Shown piece after piece: positions 1 to 6,512 of a stretch of DNA of 22,394 nucleotides (positions are counted from its first letter, which is position 1; every line of letters begins with the position of its first letter). This stretch comes from Treponema sp. (lineage in GTDB: Bacteria; Spirochaetota; Spirochaetia; Treponematales; Breznakiellaceae). The notes under the pieces were generated by a model. It saw nothing but the letters and a program-made list of their open reading frames with translations. It had not been told where the DNA came from and did not search any database. The stretch lies in NCBI GenBank assembly GCA_031266255.1, contig JAISBK010000081.1:1-22394 (forward strand), written 5' to 3'. The position numbers and the translations under genes were made by a program.

Positions 1-120
1 CTGAGGGGAGGGAGTTTAGGGGGTTTTATCGTAATCTGTGGAGGTTTGGGGGTGATGATTCTATTTTTTGGGATTATGCACTATACCAGTCATGCAGTTT
101 CCAGGGTAAAAAATAAATAG
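1..120 (+). CDS. Possible C-terminal end of a membrane protein (partial)
   Basis: Frame 1 is open from the window edge to a TAG at 118-120, giving about 39 residues. It contains one long hydrophobic run (FIVICGGLGVMILFFGIM) followed by a short basic tail ending in SRVKNK, which looks like a last transmembrane helix with a cytoplasmic tail. No family can be named from this fragment, and an open frame of this length can occur by chance. It is not the end of rpoC, which often precedes rpsL in spirochaetes. Confidence 0.4.
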   Translation: MRGGSLGGFIVICGGLGVMILFFGIMHYTSHAVSRVKNK

Positions 121-159
121 CTTTTCTATGGGTTTATCCTGTAATAGGTTGCTATCTAC

Positions 160-188
160 TTGACTTTTTTCTTGCTTTCTGGTATGTT
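160..188 (+). promoter_or_regulatory. Sigma70-type promoter of rpsL-rpsG
   Basis: TTGACT at 160-165 and TATGTT at 183-188 are separated by exactly 17 bases. Transcription would start near 195 and leave a leader of about 98 bases before rpsL. I saw no convincing strong hairpin in that leader. Confidence 0.6.
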
Positions 189-292
189 TAATACCTCTTG
201 GTGCAGGCTTATATGCAGATCTAATCCAGGAAGGGTAATTACATCAATTATGACGATGATATAGTTGAAAATACAAAGGGAGTTTTTGATTC

Positions 293-667
293 ATGCCTAC
301 AATTAATCAGTTGGTTCGTTTCGGACGGCAGCAGATTACCATCAAAACGAAGTCTCCGGCACTCCGATCCTGCCCTCAGAAGCGGGGAGTTTGTACCCGT
401 GTTATGACCGTTACTCCTAAGAAACCGAATTCGGCTCTTCGGAAGGTTGCCCGGGTACGGCTTTCTCATGGGACAGAGGTGACTGCGTATATTCCTGGTA
501 TTGGACATAACCTGCAGGAACACTCGGTTGTTCTCGTTCGCGGGGGCCGGGTTAAAGACCTTCCTGGTGTACGGTACCATATTATTCGGGGGGCTAAAGA
601 TACCCTGGGGGTAGGAGACCGCAAGCGAGGCCGGTCTAAGTATGGAGCCAAGCGGCCTAAGGCCTAA
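293..667 (+). CDS. rpsL: 30S ribosomal protein S12
   Basis: This encodes S12, the small-subunit protein at the decoding centre that helps monitor codon-anticodon pairing. The 124-residue product has the usual length and the family hallmarks PKKPNSALRK (residues 42-51), EHSVVLVRGGRVKDLPGVRY (76-95) and a C-terminal RSKYGAKRPK. Lys43 and Lys88, the classical streptomycin-resistance positions, are both lysine, so the protein has the wild-type, drug-sensitive state at these sites. Asp89, the residue methylthiolated in other bacteria, is present. The ATG is preceded by AAGGGAG at 276-282. It is the first gene after the promoter at 160-188 and lies 9 bases before rpsG. Confidence 0.98.
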   Translation: MPTINQLVRFGRQQITIKTKSPALRSCPQKRGVCTRVMTVTPKKPNSALRKVARVRLSHGTEVTAYIPGIGHNLQEHSVVLVRGGRVKDLPGVRYHIIRGAKDTLGVGDRKRGRSKYGAKRPKA

Positions 668-676
668 GGAGTAAGC

Positions 677-1147
677 ATGGGACGTAAAAAGAAGACGGTA
701 GATCGGGATATTGCACCGGATCCAAAATACAATAGTGTAGTGGTTTCAAAGTTTGTAAACCGCATGATGTGGGAGGGCAAGCGTTCGATTGGACTTCGGA
801 TTGTGCATAATGCCCTAGAGGTACTCAAGGTCAAGACTGAAAAAGATCCTCTTGAAGTTTTTCTTAAAGCCATAGAAAATGTTAAGCCGGTGATTGAGGT
901 GAAGTCTCGACGGGTAGGGGGCGCGACCTATCAAGTACCCATGGAAATTCGAGAGTCCCGGCGTGAGGCATTGGGGATGCGGTGGATTATCAAGGCTGCC
1001 CGTTCAAAAACCGGTCATGCCATGGGAGACCGTCTTGCCACGGAACTCTTGGATGCGTATAATAATACTGGAGTAGCCTTCAAGAAAAAAGAAGATACCC
1101 ATAGAATGGCGGAAGCAAATAAAGCCTTTGCCCATTATCGGTGGTAA
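677..1147 (+). CDS. rpsG: 30S ribosomal protein S7
   Basis: This encodes S7, a primary 16S rRNA binder that nucleates assembly of the small-subunit head and lines the E site. The 156-residue product matches the usual length and keeps the DPKYNS motif near residue 15, GGATYQVPMEIR in the middle and a C-terminal AFAHYRW. Its GGAGTAAG site overlaps the end of rpsL, so the two genes are clearly cotranscribed. In many bacteria fusA follows directly; here a 525-base gene-free interval follows instead and the next gene is tuf. Nothing in the protein suggests damage. Confidence 0.98.
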   Translation: MGRKKKTVDRDIAPDPKYNSVVVSKFVNRMMWEGKRSIGLRIVHNALEVLKVKTEKDPLEVFLKAIENVKPVIEVKSRRVGGATYQVPMEIRESRREALGMRWIIKAARSKTGHAMGDRLATELLDAYNNTGVAFKKKEDTHRMAEANKAFAHYRW

Positions 1148-1172
1148 TGTAACTCGAGGGCTTGGTAGATAC

Positions 1173-1202
1173 TTGACAAAAGAACGTTTTGGTAAGATGA
1201 TA
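1173..1202 (+). promoter_or_regulatory. Promoter-like site after rpsG
   Basis: A consensus TTGACA lies at 1173-1178. The downstream AT-rich stretch offers ATGATA at 1197-1202 (18-base spacing) or GATGAT at 1196-1201 (17-base spacing), neither a close -10 match. If active, it would start transcripts near 1209, just inside the terminator-like hairpin at 1206-1250. Confidence 0.35.
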
Positions 1203-1205
1203 AAG

Positions 1206-1250
1206 AACTCCGTGTTAGTGATAGGTATAATCCGTAGGGAGTTGTTTTTT
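1206..1250 (+). terminator. Terminator-like hairpin after rpsL-rpsG
   Basis: AACTCC at 1206-1211 can pair with GGAGTT at 1238-1243, followed by GTTTTTT at 1244-1250. The loop is long (26 bases) and may fold further, so this is a weaker terminator than a compact GC-rich one. It is suitably placed, about 60 bases after the rpsG stop. Confidence 0.4.
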
Positions 1251-1266
1251 GAAAATACGATTCAGC

Positions 1267-1356
1267 GCAGATGAGCGTTGATGATGATGCTTACATCTGC
1301 TTGAGTGTTCAAAATAAAAGGCGGTGTGAGAGTCTCGATGATCCAAACCGATCATC
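1267..1356. other. Two stem-loops in the rpsG-tuf interval
   Basis: GCAGATG (1267-1273) pairs perfectly with CATCTGC (1294-1300), and an inner AGC/GCT (1274-1276 with 1289-1291) extends the stem. A second perfect 7-bp stem is GATGATC (1337-1343) with GATCATC (1350-1356) around a 6-base loop CAAACC. Neither is followed by a T run, so they are not simple terminators. No open frame of useful length covers them. They may belong to a structured RNA or to the long upstream region of tuf. Confidence 0.4.
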
Positions 1357-1565
1357 ATGGAAACAGGGTGAAGAATAGGTTTTTTCTTGACTTGTGTTTC
1401 AGTGGCGTTGTGTGAGATGAGATAGGTGGAGCGGGACAGATGATAAGGTGTAGATAATACTAATATGGTTTAATCTGCATGGTTCTGTTCGTTTTATTAT
1501 TTCTCTTTTGTATTAATCTATAACGCTTTATTGTATAGTTCATGGTGTGCAGCCTTGTGGGGGTC

Positions 1566-1594
1566 TTGCATTCTTTTGAATACTTAGTTATTAT
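1566..1594 (+). promoter_or_regulatory. Candidate promoter of tuf
   Basis: TTGCAT at 1566-1571 and TATTAT at 1589-1594 are 17 bases apart; an overlapping TATACT lies at 1592-1597 with a longer spacing. Transcription would begin near 1601, about 70 bases before the tuf ATG. Confidence 0.4.
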
Positions 1595-1598
1595 ACTG

Positions 1599-1623
1599 CA
1601 CAATCGTAGATGATTGTGTTTTT
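1599..1623 (+). terminator. Hairpin plus T run upstream of tuf
   Basis: CACAATC (1599-1605) and GATTGTG (1612-1618) form a perfect 7-bp stem around a 6-base loop, followed by TTTTT (1619-1623). This has the shape of an intrinsic terminator. It overlaps the predicted start of transcription of the tuf promoter, so it would stop RNA arriving from upstream but would be incomplete in RNA started at about 1601. Confidence 0.5.
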
Positions 1624-1672
1624 GTAGGTTTGTACTACAATAAGTGCCTAAAAAACGTAAGGAGGACGCGTA

Positions 1673-2863
1673 ATGGCAAAAGAGAAGTTTACTCGCGATA
1701 AGATACATATGAACGTCGGGACCATTGGTCATGTGGACCATGGTAAAACTACCCTGTCCGCTGCGATCACAATGTATTGCAATAAGAAGTATGGCGACAA
1801 GCTAATGCGCTTTGATGATATTGATAATGCGCCGGAAGAAAAGGCTCGAGGTATTACTATCAATACCCGGCATCTAGAGTATCAATCGGAGAAACGGCAT
1901 TATGCTCATATTGACTGCCCTGGACATGCTGATTATATAAAGAATATGATTACCGGTGCAGCCCAAATGGACGGTGCTGTGTTGGTGGTTTCGGCACCGG
2001 ATTCGGTTATGCCGCAGACCCGGGAGCATATCATCCTGGCCCGTCAGGTGGGGGTTCCCAATATTATTGTATTCCTTAACAAGGTCGATCTGGTGGACGA
2101 TGAAGAACTGCTTGAGTTGGTTGAAGAAGAGATCAAGGACGTCCTTAATGCCAATGGATTTCCAGGAAATGAGATTCCCATCATCAAGGGGTCTGCGTTC
2201 AAGGCTATGTCTGAACCGGATGACCCTGAAGCGGTTAGATGCGTTGAAGAATTGCTGGTCGCCATGGATACGTATTTCCCTGATCCAATCCGGGACAGTG
2301 ATAAGCCCTTCCTTATGCCTATTGAGGACGTATTCACCATTTCTGGCCGGGGAACCGTGGTTACCGGGAAAGTAGAGCGGGGTGTTGTCAAGCTCAATGA
2401 GGAAGTTGAGATTGTCGGTATTAAGCCTACCAAAAAAACCGTGGTTACAGGTATCGAGATGTTTAACAAATTGCTGGAGAGCGGACAGGCTGGTGATAAC
2501 ATCGGTTCACTGCTCCGGGGCATTGATAAGGCCGAAGTTGAGCGGGGGCAGGTTCTTGCGAAACCTGGTTCCATCACACCACACTTGAAGTTCAGGGGGC
2601 AGATTTATTGTCTCTCCAAAGAAGAGGGGGGCAGGCATAGTCCTTTCTTTAGTGGATATCGGCCACAATTTTATTTTCGGACTACGGATATCACCGGTAC
2701 GGTAAAGCTTCCTGAAGGTAAGGAGATGATCCTGCCTGGGGATAATACGGAAATCTTTGGTGAACTGATTCATCCGATTGCCATGGAGAAAGGGTTGCGG
2801 TTTGCTATCCGTGAGGGTGGAAAGACTGTTGCTTCTGGCCAGGTGGTTGAAGTTATCGAATAA
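1673..2863 (+). CDS. tuf: Translation elongation factor Tu
   Basis: EF-Tu is the GTPase that carries aminoacyl-tRNA to the ribosomal A site. The 396-residue product has the usual length. The G domain shows GHVDHGKT (19-26), RGITI (59-63), DCPGH with catalytic His85 (81-85), NKVD (136-139) and GSAFK (173-177); beta-barrel domains II and III follow, with GRGTVVTG and RPQFYFRTTDITG. The ATG is preceded by AAGGAGG (1659-1665). Position 111 is Ser where most EF-Tu proteins have Gly (DSVMPQT rather than DGPMPQT), a mild oddity. The sequence is close to treponemal EF-Tu as I remember it. tuf is separated from rpsG by a long interval and from rpsJ by 77 bases that contain a strong hairpin. Confidence 0.98.
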   Translation: MAKEKFTRDKIHMNVGTIGHVDHGKTTLSAAITMYCNKKYGDKLMRFDDIDNAPEEKARGITINTRHLEYQSEKRHYAHIDCPGHADYIKNMITGAAQMDGAVLVVSAPDSVMPQTREHIILARQVGVPNIIVFLNKVDLVDDEELLELVEEEIKDVLNANGFPGNEIPIIKGSAFKAMSEPDDPEAVRCVEELLVAMDTYFPDPIRDSDKPFLMPIEDVFTISGRGTVVTGKVERGVVKLNEEVEIVGIKPTKKTVVTGIEMFNKLLESGQAGDNIGSLLRGIDKAEVERGQVLAKPGSITPHLKFRGQIYCLSKEEGGRHSPFFSGYRPQFYFRTTDITGTVKLPEGKEMILPGDNTEIFGELIHPIAMEKGLRFAIREGGKTVASGQVVEVIE

Positions 2864-2879
2864 CACCCTTTGATGTGAT

Positions 2880-2927
2880 GGGGAAAGGTATTTGATTGGG
2901 TGCACGTTTTATGGATCAAATACCCCC
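2880..2927 (+). promoter_or_regulatory. Strong RNA hairpin between tuf and rpsJ
   Basis: GGTATTTGAT (2887-2896) pairs perfectly over 10 bp with ATCAAATACC (2915-2924) around an 18-base loop. GGG just upstream (within 2880-2883) can extend the pairing to CCC at 2925-2927 across an AAA bulge. The stem ends five bases before the rpsJ ribosome binding site GGAGG (2932-2936). There is no T run, so it is more likely a translational or RNA-processing element than a terminator. Confidence 0.55.
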
Positions 2928-2940
2928 TGTTGGAGGAATA

Positions 2941-3249
2941 ATGGATAAGGAACGAATTCGCGTACGGTTGCGCGGGTTTGATGTGGAACTCATTGATCAG
3001 AGTGCAAAGTCTATCGTTCAAACGGTTCAAAAGGCGGGTGCTCGGGTGACGGGTCCTATCCCGTTACCAACTCGTATTAATAAAGTAACGGTGCTTCGTT
3101 CTCCTCATGTGAATAAGAAGTCTCGTGAGCAATTTGAGATGCGGACCCATAAGCGTTTGATCGACATAATAAATCCTTCTCCCGAAGTAATGGATTCTTT
3201 AATGAAACTGGAACTTCCTGCAGGTGTTGATGTTGAGATAAAACAGTAA
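2941..3249 (+). CDS. rpsJ: 30S ribosomal protein S10
   Basis: S10 is a small-subunit head protein; in other bacteria it is also NusE, part of transcription antitermination complexes. The 102-residue product begins MDKERIRVRLRGFD and contains GPIPLPTRI and the SREQFEMRTHKR segment, all typical. The ATG at 2941 is chosen because GGAGG sits at 2932-2936 and the family starts here; an in-frame non-ATG codon at 2896 would add 15 residues that match nothing and would lie inside the hairpin. It heads the S10 group of genes and follows tuf by 77 bases. Confidence 0.97.
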   Translation: MDKERIRVRLRGFDVELIDQSAKSIVQTVQKAGARVTGPIPLPTRINKVTVLRSPHVNKKSREQFEMRTHKRLIDIINPSPEVMDSLMKLELPAGVDVEIKQ

Positions 3250-3401
3250 AATCCGTTGGATTTTAATAAAAACTGATTCTTGAAGAAGGCTTTGAGGATT
3301 AGATGTTGTGAGGGCAGACGGTCTTCAGAGGGGTGGTTATCCTTTTTGAAGGATGAGGTGCCTGAGCTACCGTAACCGTACAGTACCTGCTCGAAACGAG
3401 C
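3248..3401 (+). promoter_or_regulatory. Three hairpins in the rpsJ-rplC gap
   Basis: The 168-base gap between rpsJ and rplC is long for this array and holds three compact perfect stems: AAAATCC/GGATTTT (3248-3254 with 3258-3264), ATCCTT/AAGGAT (3339-3344 with 3349-3354) and GCTCG/CGAGC (3389-3393 with 3397-3401). The last lies just before the rplC ribosome binding site. No open reading frame explains the gap. Function is not known; a ribosomal-protein-binding leader is one possibility. Confidence 0.4.
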
Positions 3402-3417
3402 GGTTTGGGAGTTAAGC

Positions 3418-4038
3418 ATGTTGGGGCTATTGGCCAAAAAAGTGGGGATGACTCAGGTCTTTGACGATGCAGGACGGCTTGTTCCGGTAACGGTCTTGCG
3501 TATCGATCCGAATATTGTGGTTGATCAAAAAAACGAAGCAAAAAACGGCTATGCAGCAGTGGTGCTCGGAATAGATGATGCTAAACCTGGACAGGTGACG
3601 AAGCCGTATAAGGGGCAATTTCCGGAACAGATTAGCCCCAAGAAACATATTAAAGAATTTCGTGATTTTGATAAGGAAGTTGCCGTGGGAGATTCCCTGG
3701 GAGCCGAGGTTTTTGAGGGATGTCGGTATGTAGATGTAACCGGGATATCCAAGGGTAAAGGTTTTCAGGGGGTAATGAAGCGTTGGGGTTTTAGTGGCGG
3801 TCGCCATTCCCACGGTTCTAAATTTCACCGTGAGCCGGGATCGACAGGACAATCAACCTATCCAGGACGGACCTTTAAAAATATGAAATTACCTGGTCGT
3901 ATGGGACGGGAACAGGTGACGGTGTTGAGTCTTAAGGTTGTGAAAGTGGATACGGAAAAACAACTTTTGGTGATTCGAGGCGCTGTTCCAGGTGTACCTA
4001 AGGGACTTGTGGTAGTCAGATCTGCGGTAAAGAAGTAG
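3418..4038 (+). CDS. rplC: 50S ribosomal protein L3
   Basis: L3 starts large-subunit assembly and sends a long extension toward the peptidyl transferase centre. The 206-residue product starts MLGLLAKKVGMTQVF, has KGKGFQGVMKRWGFSGG and SHGSKFHREPGSTGQ; the final Gln lies at the position methylated by PrmB in other bacteria. The ATG follows GGGAG about 7 bases upstream. It is preceded by a 168-base gap with three hairpins and followed by rplD after 27 bases. Confidence 0.98.
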   Translation: MLGLLAKKVGMTQVFDDAGRLVPVTVLRIDPNIVVDQKNEAKNGYAAVVLGIDDAKPGQVTKPYKGQFPEQISPKKHIKEFRDFDKEVAVGDSLGAEVFEGCRYVDVTGISKGKGFQGVMKRWGFSGGRHSHGSKFHREPGSTGQSTYPGRTFKNMKLPGRMGREQVTVLSLKVVKVDTEKQLLVIRGAVPGVPKGLVVVRSAVKK

Positions 4039-4065
4039 CGGCGGGCAAGGAAAGCGAGGTATCTA

Positions 4066-4719
4066 ATGAATCGGACAGTGTATTCTATTGAAGGTAAGGA
4101 GCTCCGGAGTATCGAGTTGGATGACGCCGTATTTGGTCTTCCGGTAAATGAAGATGTCATCTGGTATGCTATACATAATGAGCTTGCCAATAAACGATTG
4201 GGAACAGCGAGTACTAAGGATCGAGGAGAGATTCATGGTTCTAATGCCAAGCCCTATAAGCAGAAGGGAACTGGCCGAGCGCGGCGAGGTGATAAGAAGT
4301 CTCCGGTAATTGCAGGAGGGGGTACCGTATTTGGCCCTAAACCACGGGATTTTTCCTATACTATTCCTAAAAAAGCAAAGCGGCTTGCCTTGAAGAGTAT
4401 TTTGAGCTTAAAGGTACAAAGCGATACGTTGAGAATAATTGAAGATTTTTCGATAGCTTCAGGAAAAACCAAGGAATTGGCAGGGGTTCTTGCCCGTTTT
4501 GGTCCTGGCGAACGGACGATTATTATTCTGAAAGATGATGATTCCCTGGTAAAGCGGGCAGGGGCCAATATACCGTGGCTCAGGTTTCTCTCCTATAATC
4601 GACTGCGGGCCCATGACCTGTTTTATGGCCGTCGGGTTTTACTTTTGGAAACCGCGGCTAAAAATTTGAATGCCTTTTATGGCCCGGGGGGTATTGAACC
4701 GGGAGAGGGGAACGAATGA
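4066..4719 (+). CDS. rplD: 50S ribosomal protein L4
   Basis: L4 is a primary 23S rRNA binder whose loop reaches the wall of the peptide exit tunnel; in E. coli it also represses its own operon. The 217-residue product has the tunnel-loop region KQKGTGRARRGDKKSP (about 65-80), GGGTVFGPKPRDFSY and IPKKAKRLALKS. The tail of about ten residues rich in Gly, Pro and Glu is somewhat longer than usual. The stop codon overlaps the rplW start in ATGA (4716-4719), implying translational coupling. I saw no E. coli-like S10 leader, although the hairpin before rpsJ could serve a similar purpose. Confidence 0.98.
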   Translation: MNRTVYSIEGKELRSIELDDAVFGLPVNEDVIWYAIHNELANKRLGTASTKDRGEIHGSNAKPYKQKGTGRARRGDKKSPVIAGGGTVFGPKPRDFSYTIPKKAKRLALKSILSLKVQSDTLRIIEDFSIASGKTKELAGVLARFGPGERTIIILKDDDSLVKRAGANIPWLRFLSYNRLRAHDLFYGRRVLLLETAAKNLNAFYGPGGIEPGEGNE

Positions 4720-5015
4720 TTCAGGGAACGATAATTCCGGAAAAGGTCTTGATTGAACCGGTGCTTTCAGAAAAGACCAATATCATGCGGGAAGAAGGGA
4801 AATACGTGTTTCGGGTGGATCCGGCGGCAACGAAGATTCAGATAAAAGAAGCGGTTCGTATCTTGTTTAAGGTACATCCGATTTCTTGTACTGTTATGGT
4901 GGTAGGAGGTAAACCGAAACGACAGCGCTCTAGGTCTGGTTATACCTCATCCTGGAAGAAAGCTATTGTCAGGTTGCCCAGGGACGAAAAGATAAGTCTA
5001 TTTGAGGGTATATAG
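4716..5015 (+). CDS. rplW: 50S ribosomal protein L23
   Basis: L23 sits at the exit of the nascent-peptide tunnel and docks trigger factor and SRP. The 99-residue product has the family opening around PVLSEKTN (residues 15-22) and the loop GGKPKRQRSRSGYTSSWKKA, an rRNA-binding extension. The start overlaps rplD by four bases (ATGA). It is followed three bases later by rplB, so the three genes are tightly coupled. Confidence 0.97.
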   Translation: MIQGTIIPEKVLIEPVLSEKTNIMREEGKYVFRVDPAATKIQIKEAVRILFKVHPISCTVMVVGGKPKRQRSRSGYTSSWKKAIVRLPRDEKISLFEGI

Positions 5016-5018
5016 ATT

Positions 5019-5849
5019 ATGGGAATAAAAACGTATAAGCCGATAACTGCAGGGATGCGGCAGTGGATCAGTTTGGATTATTCCGGACTTTCTAAACATA
5101 TTCAGCCTGAAAAATCCCTTACTTCAGGACGGGCAGAACGAGCGGGTCGGGATACCCATGGCCGTATCAGCGTACGCCACAAGGGGGGAGGGCATAAGCG
5201 CCTGTATCGGACTATTGATTTTAAGCGGGATAAGATAGGTGTGCCAGGGAAGGTTATCACGATTGAATATGATCCTAATCGCAGTTCTAATATTGCCTTG
5301 ATTGTCTATGCTGATGGGGAAAAGCGGTATATTATTGCCCCCAAGGGTCTTGTGTGTAATACGCAGATCCTCAGTGGTCCTGGATCGCCGATTGAGATTG
5401 GTAATGCCTTGCCTTTAGAAAATATACCTCTGGGATTTACCGTACATAATGTTGAACTCACTTTAGGTAAAGGCGGTCAGATGGCCCGGAGTGCAGGGAC
5501 GAGCGCTTTGATTGCGGCTAAAGAAGGGGATTACGTTACCTTGAAGCTCCCGTCAGGGGAGATGCGCATGGTTTTCAAAAAATGTTATGCTACCATCGGT
5601 ACCGTAGGAAATGAAGATCACATGAATACCCAATTCGGTAAGGCGGGACGAAAGCGGTGGCTTGGGGTACGGCCAACAGTACGGGGTATGGTTATGAACC
5701 CAGTGGATCACCCGCACGGAGGCGGTGAAGGAAAGAACAAAGGTATTCACCCGGTAAGCCCTTGGGGACAGCCGACGAAGGGGTATAAGACTCGGAGTAA
5801 ACATAAACCGTCATCTCGGTTTATTGTAAGCCGTAGGAAAAAGAAATAG
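5019..5849 (+). CDS. rplB: 50S ribosomal protein L2
   Basis: L2 is a highly conserved large-subunit protein needed for subunit joining and near the peptidyl transferase centre. The 276-residue product has the usual length and the landmarks SGRAERAGRD, RHKGGGHKRLYR, the zinc-independent core around GKGGQMARSAGTSA, and VDHPHGGGEGKNKG, whose His is the conserved residue implicated in catalysis (E. coli His229). The lysine-rich end SRRKKK is typical. It starts three bases after rplW and ends nine bases before rpsS. Confidence 0.98.
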   Translation: MGIKTYKPITAGMRQWISLDYSGLSKHIQPEKSLTSGRAERAGRDTHGRISVRHKGGGHKRLYRTIDFKRDKIGVPGKVITIEYDPNRSSNIALIVYADGEKRYIIAPKGLVCNTQILSGPGSPIEIGNALPLENIPLGFTVHNVELTLGKGGQMARSAGTSALIAAKEGDYVTLKLPSGEMRMVFKKCYATIGTVGNEDHMNTQFGKAGRKRWLGVRPTVRGMVMNPVDHPHGGGEGKNKGIHPVSPWGQPTKGYKTRSKHKPSSRFIVSRRKKK

Positions 5850-5858
5850 GAGCGTAGG

Positions 5859-6137
5859 GTGTCAAGGTCCATTAAGAAAGGACCCTTCATAGAGAAGAGT
5901 CTTTATAAAAAGGTATTGGAAATGAGTAAAGTGCGGGATAGGAAGATGATTAAGACCTATTCTCGCTGTTCCACCATTATTCCCGAAATGGTGGGGGGAA
6001 CCATTTCTGTCTATAACGGTAAAATCTGGATTCCCGTATACATTACGGAAAATCTGGTCGGTCATAAACTTGGTGAATTTGCCCCGACCCGGATCTTCCG
6101 GGGACATGCAGGTTCGGACAAGAAAGCCGCTAAATAG
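5859..6137 (+). CDS. rpsS: 30S ribosomal protein S19
   Basis: S19 binds S13 and 16S rRNA in the head of the small subunit, near the A-site tRNA. The 92-residue product starts SRSIKKGPFIE and has the signature VYNGKIWIPVYITENLVGHKLGEF followed by FAPTRIFRGHAG, read here in parts. The start codon is GTG, supported by the AGGAG at 5848-5852 and by the family N-terminus. Confidence 0.98.
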   Translation: MSRSIKKGPFIEKSLYKKVLEMSKVRDRKMIKTYSRCSTIIPEMVGGTISVYNGKIWIPVYITENLVGHKLGEFAPTRIFRGHAGSDKKAAK

Positions 6138-6148
6138 TAGGAAGGTAT

Positions 6149-6511
6149 ATGGAAACAAAGCACGGCTATAAGGCGGTAACAAAGTACCTTATCGCTTCAC
6201 CTTTTAAGATTCGGCCGGTGGCAAATCTGATACGACGGCGGCCTTACCCGGAGGCTATAGCTTTACTGGAAAATATGCCTCACAAGGGCGCACGGCTTAT
6301 CCGGAAAACCGTAAAATCTGCTGCTTCGAATGCCTTGGGTCAAAACAAGGGGCTTGAGGAAGATATGTTATACGTTAAAGAAGTGCTGATTGATGAAGGT
6401 CCTCGGATGAAGCGGATATGGTTTCGGGCTCGAGGCAGAGCAGATATGCTTCTCAAACGGATGTGTCATATTACCGTGGTCATTGATGAAACCAAAAAGG
6501 CGGGGAATTAA
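6149..6511 (+). CDS. rplV: 50S ribosomal protein L22
   Basis: L22 contacts all domains of 23S rRNA; its beta-hairpin lines the exit tunnel beside L4, the macrolide-binding neighbourhood. The 120-residue product has the conserved VANLIRRRPYPEAI segment, KSAASNALGQN and, near the end, RARGRADMLLKRMCHITVV, the tunnel hairpin and rRNA-binding strand. The ATG follows AGGAAGG. It ends one base before the rpsC start codon. Confidence 0.97.
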   Translation: METKHGYKAVTKYLIASPFKIRPVANLIRRRPYPEAIALLENMPHKGARLIRKTVKSAASNALGQNKGLEEDMLYVKEVLIDEGPRMKRIWFRARGRADMLLKRMCHITVVIDETKKAGN

Positions 6512-6512
6512 A

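Noticed and set aside
1387..1424. TTGACT at 1387-1392 as a promoter
   Set aside because: No acceptable -10 at 16-18 bases; the nearest GATA-like sequence is too far.
2896..2940. Longer rpsJ reading from an upstream non-ATG codon
   Set aside because: Adds 15 residues not found in S10 and lies within the hairpin; ATG 2941 has GGAGG and the family N-terminus.
6483..6512. rpsC start at TTG 6483 or ATG 6486
   Set aside because: Overlaps rplV and adds residues before the universal MGQKV start; GTG 6513 fits the family.
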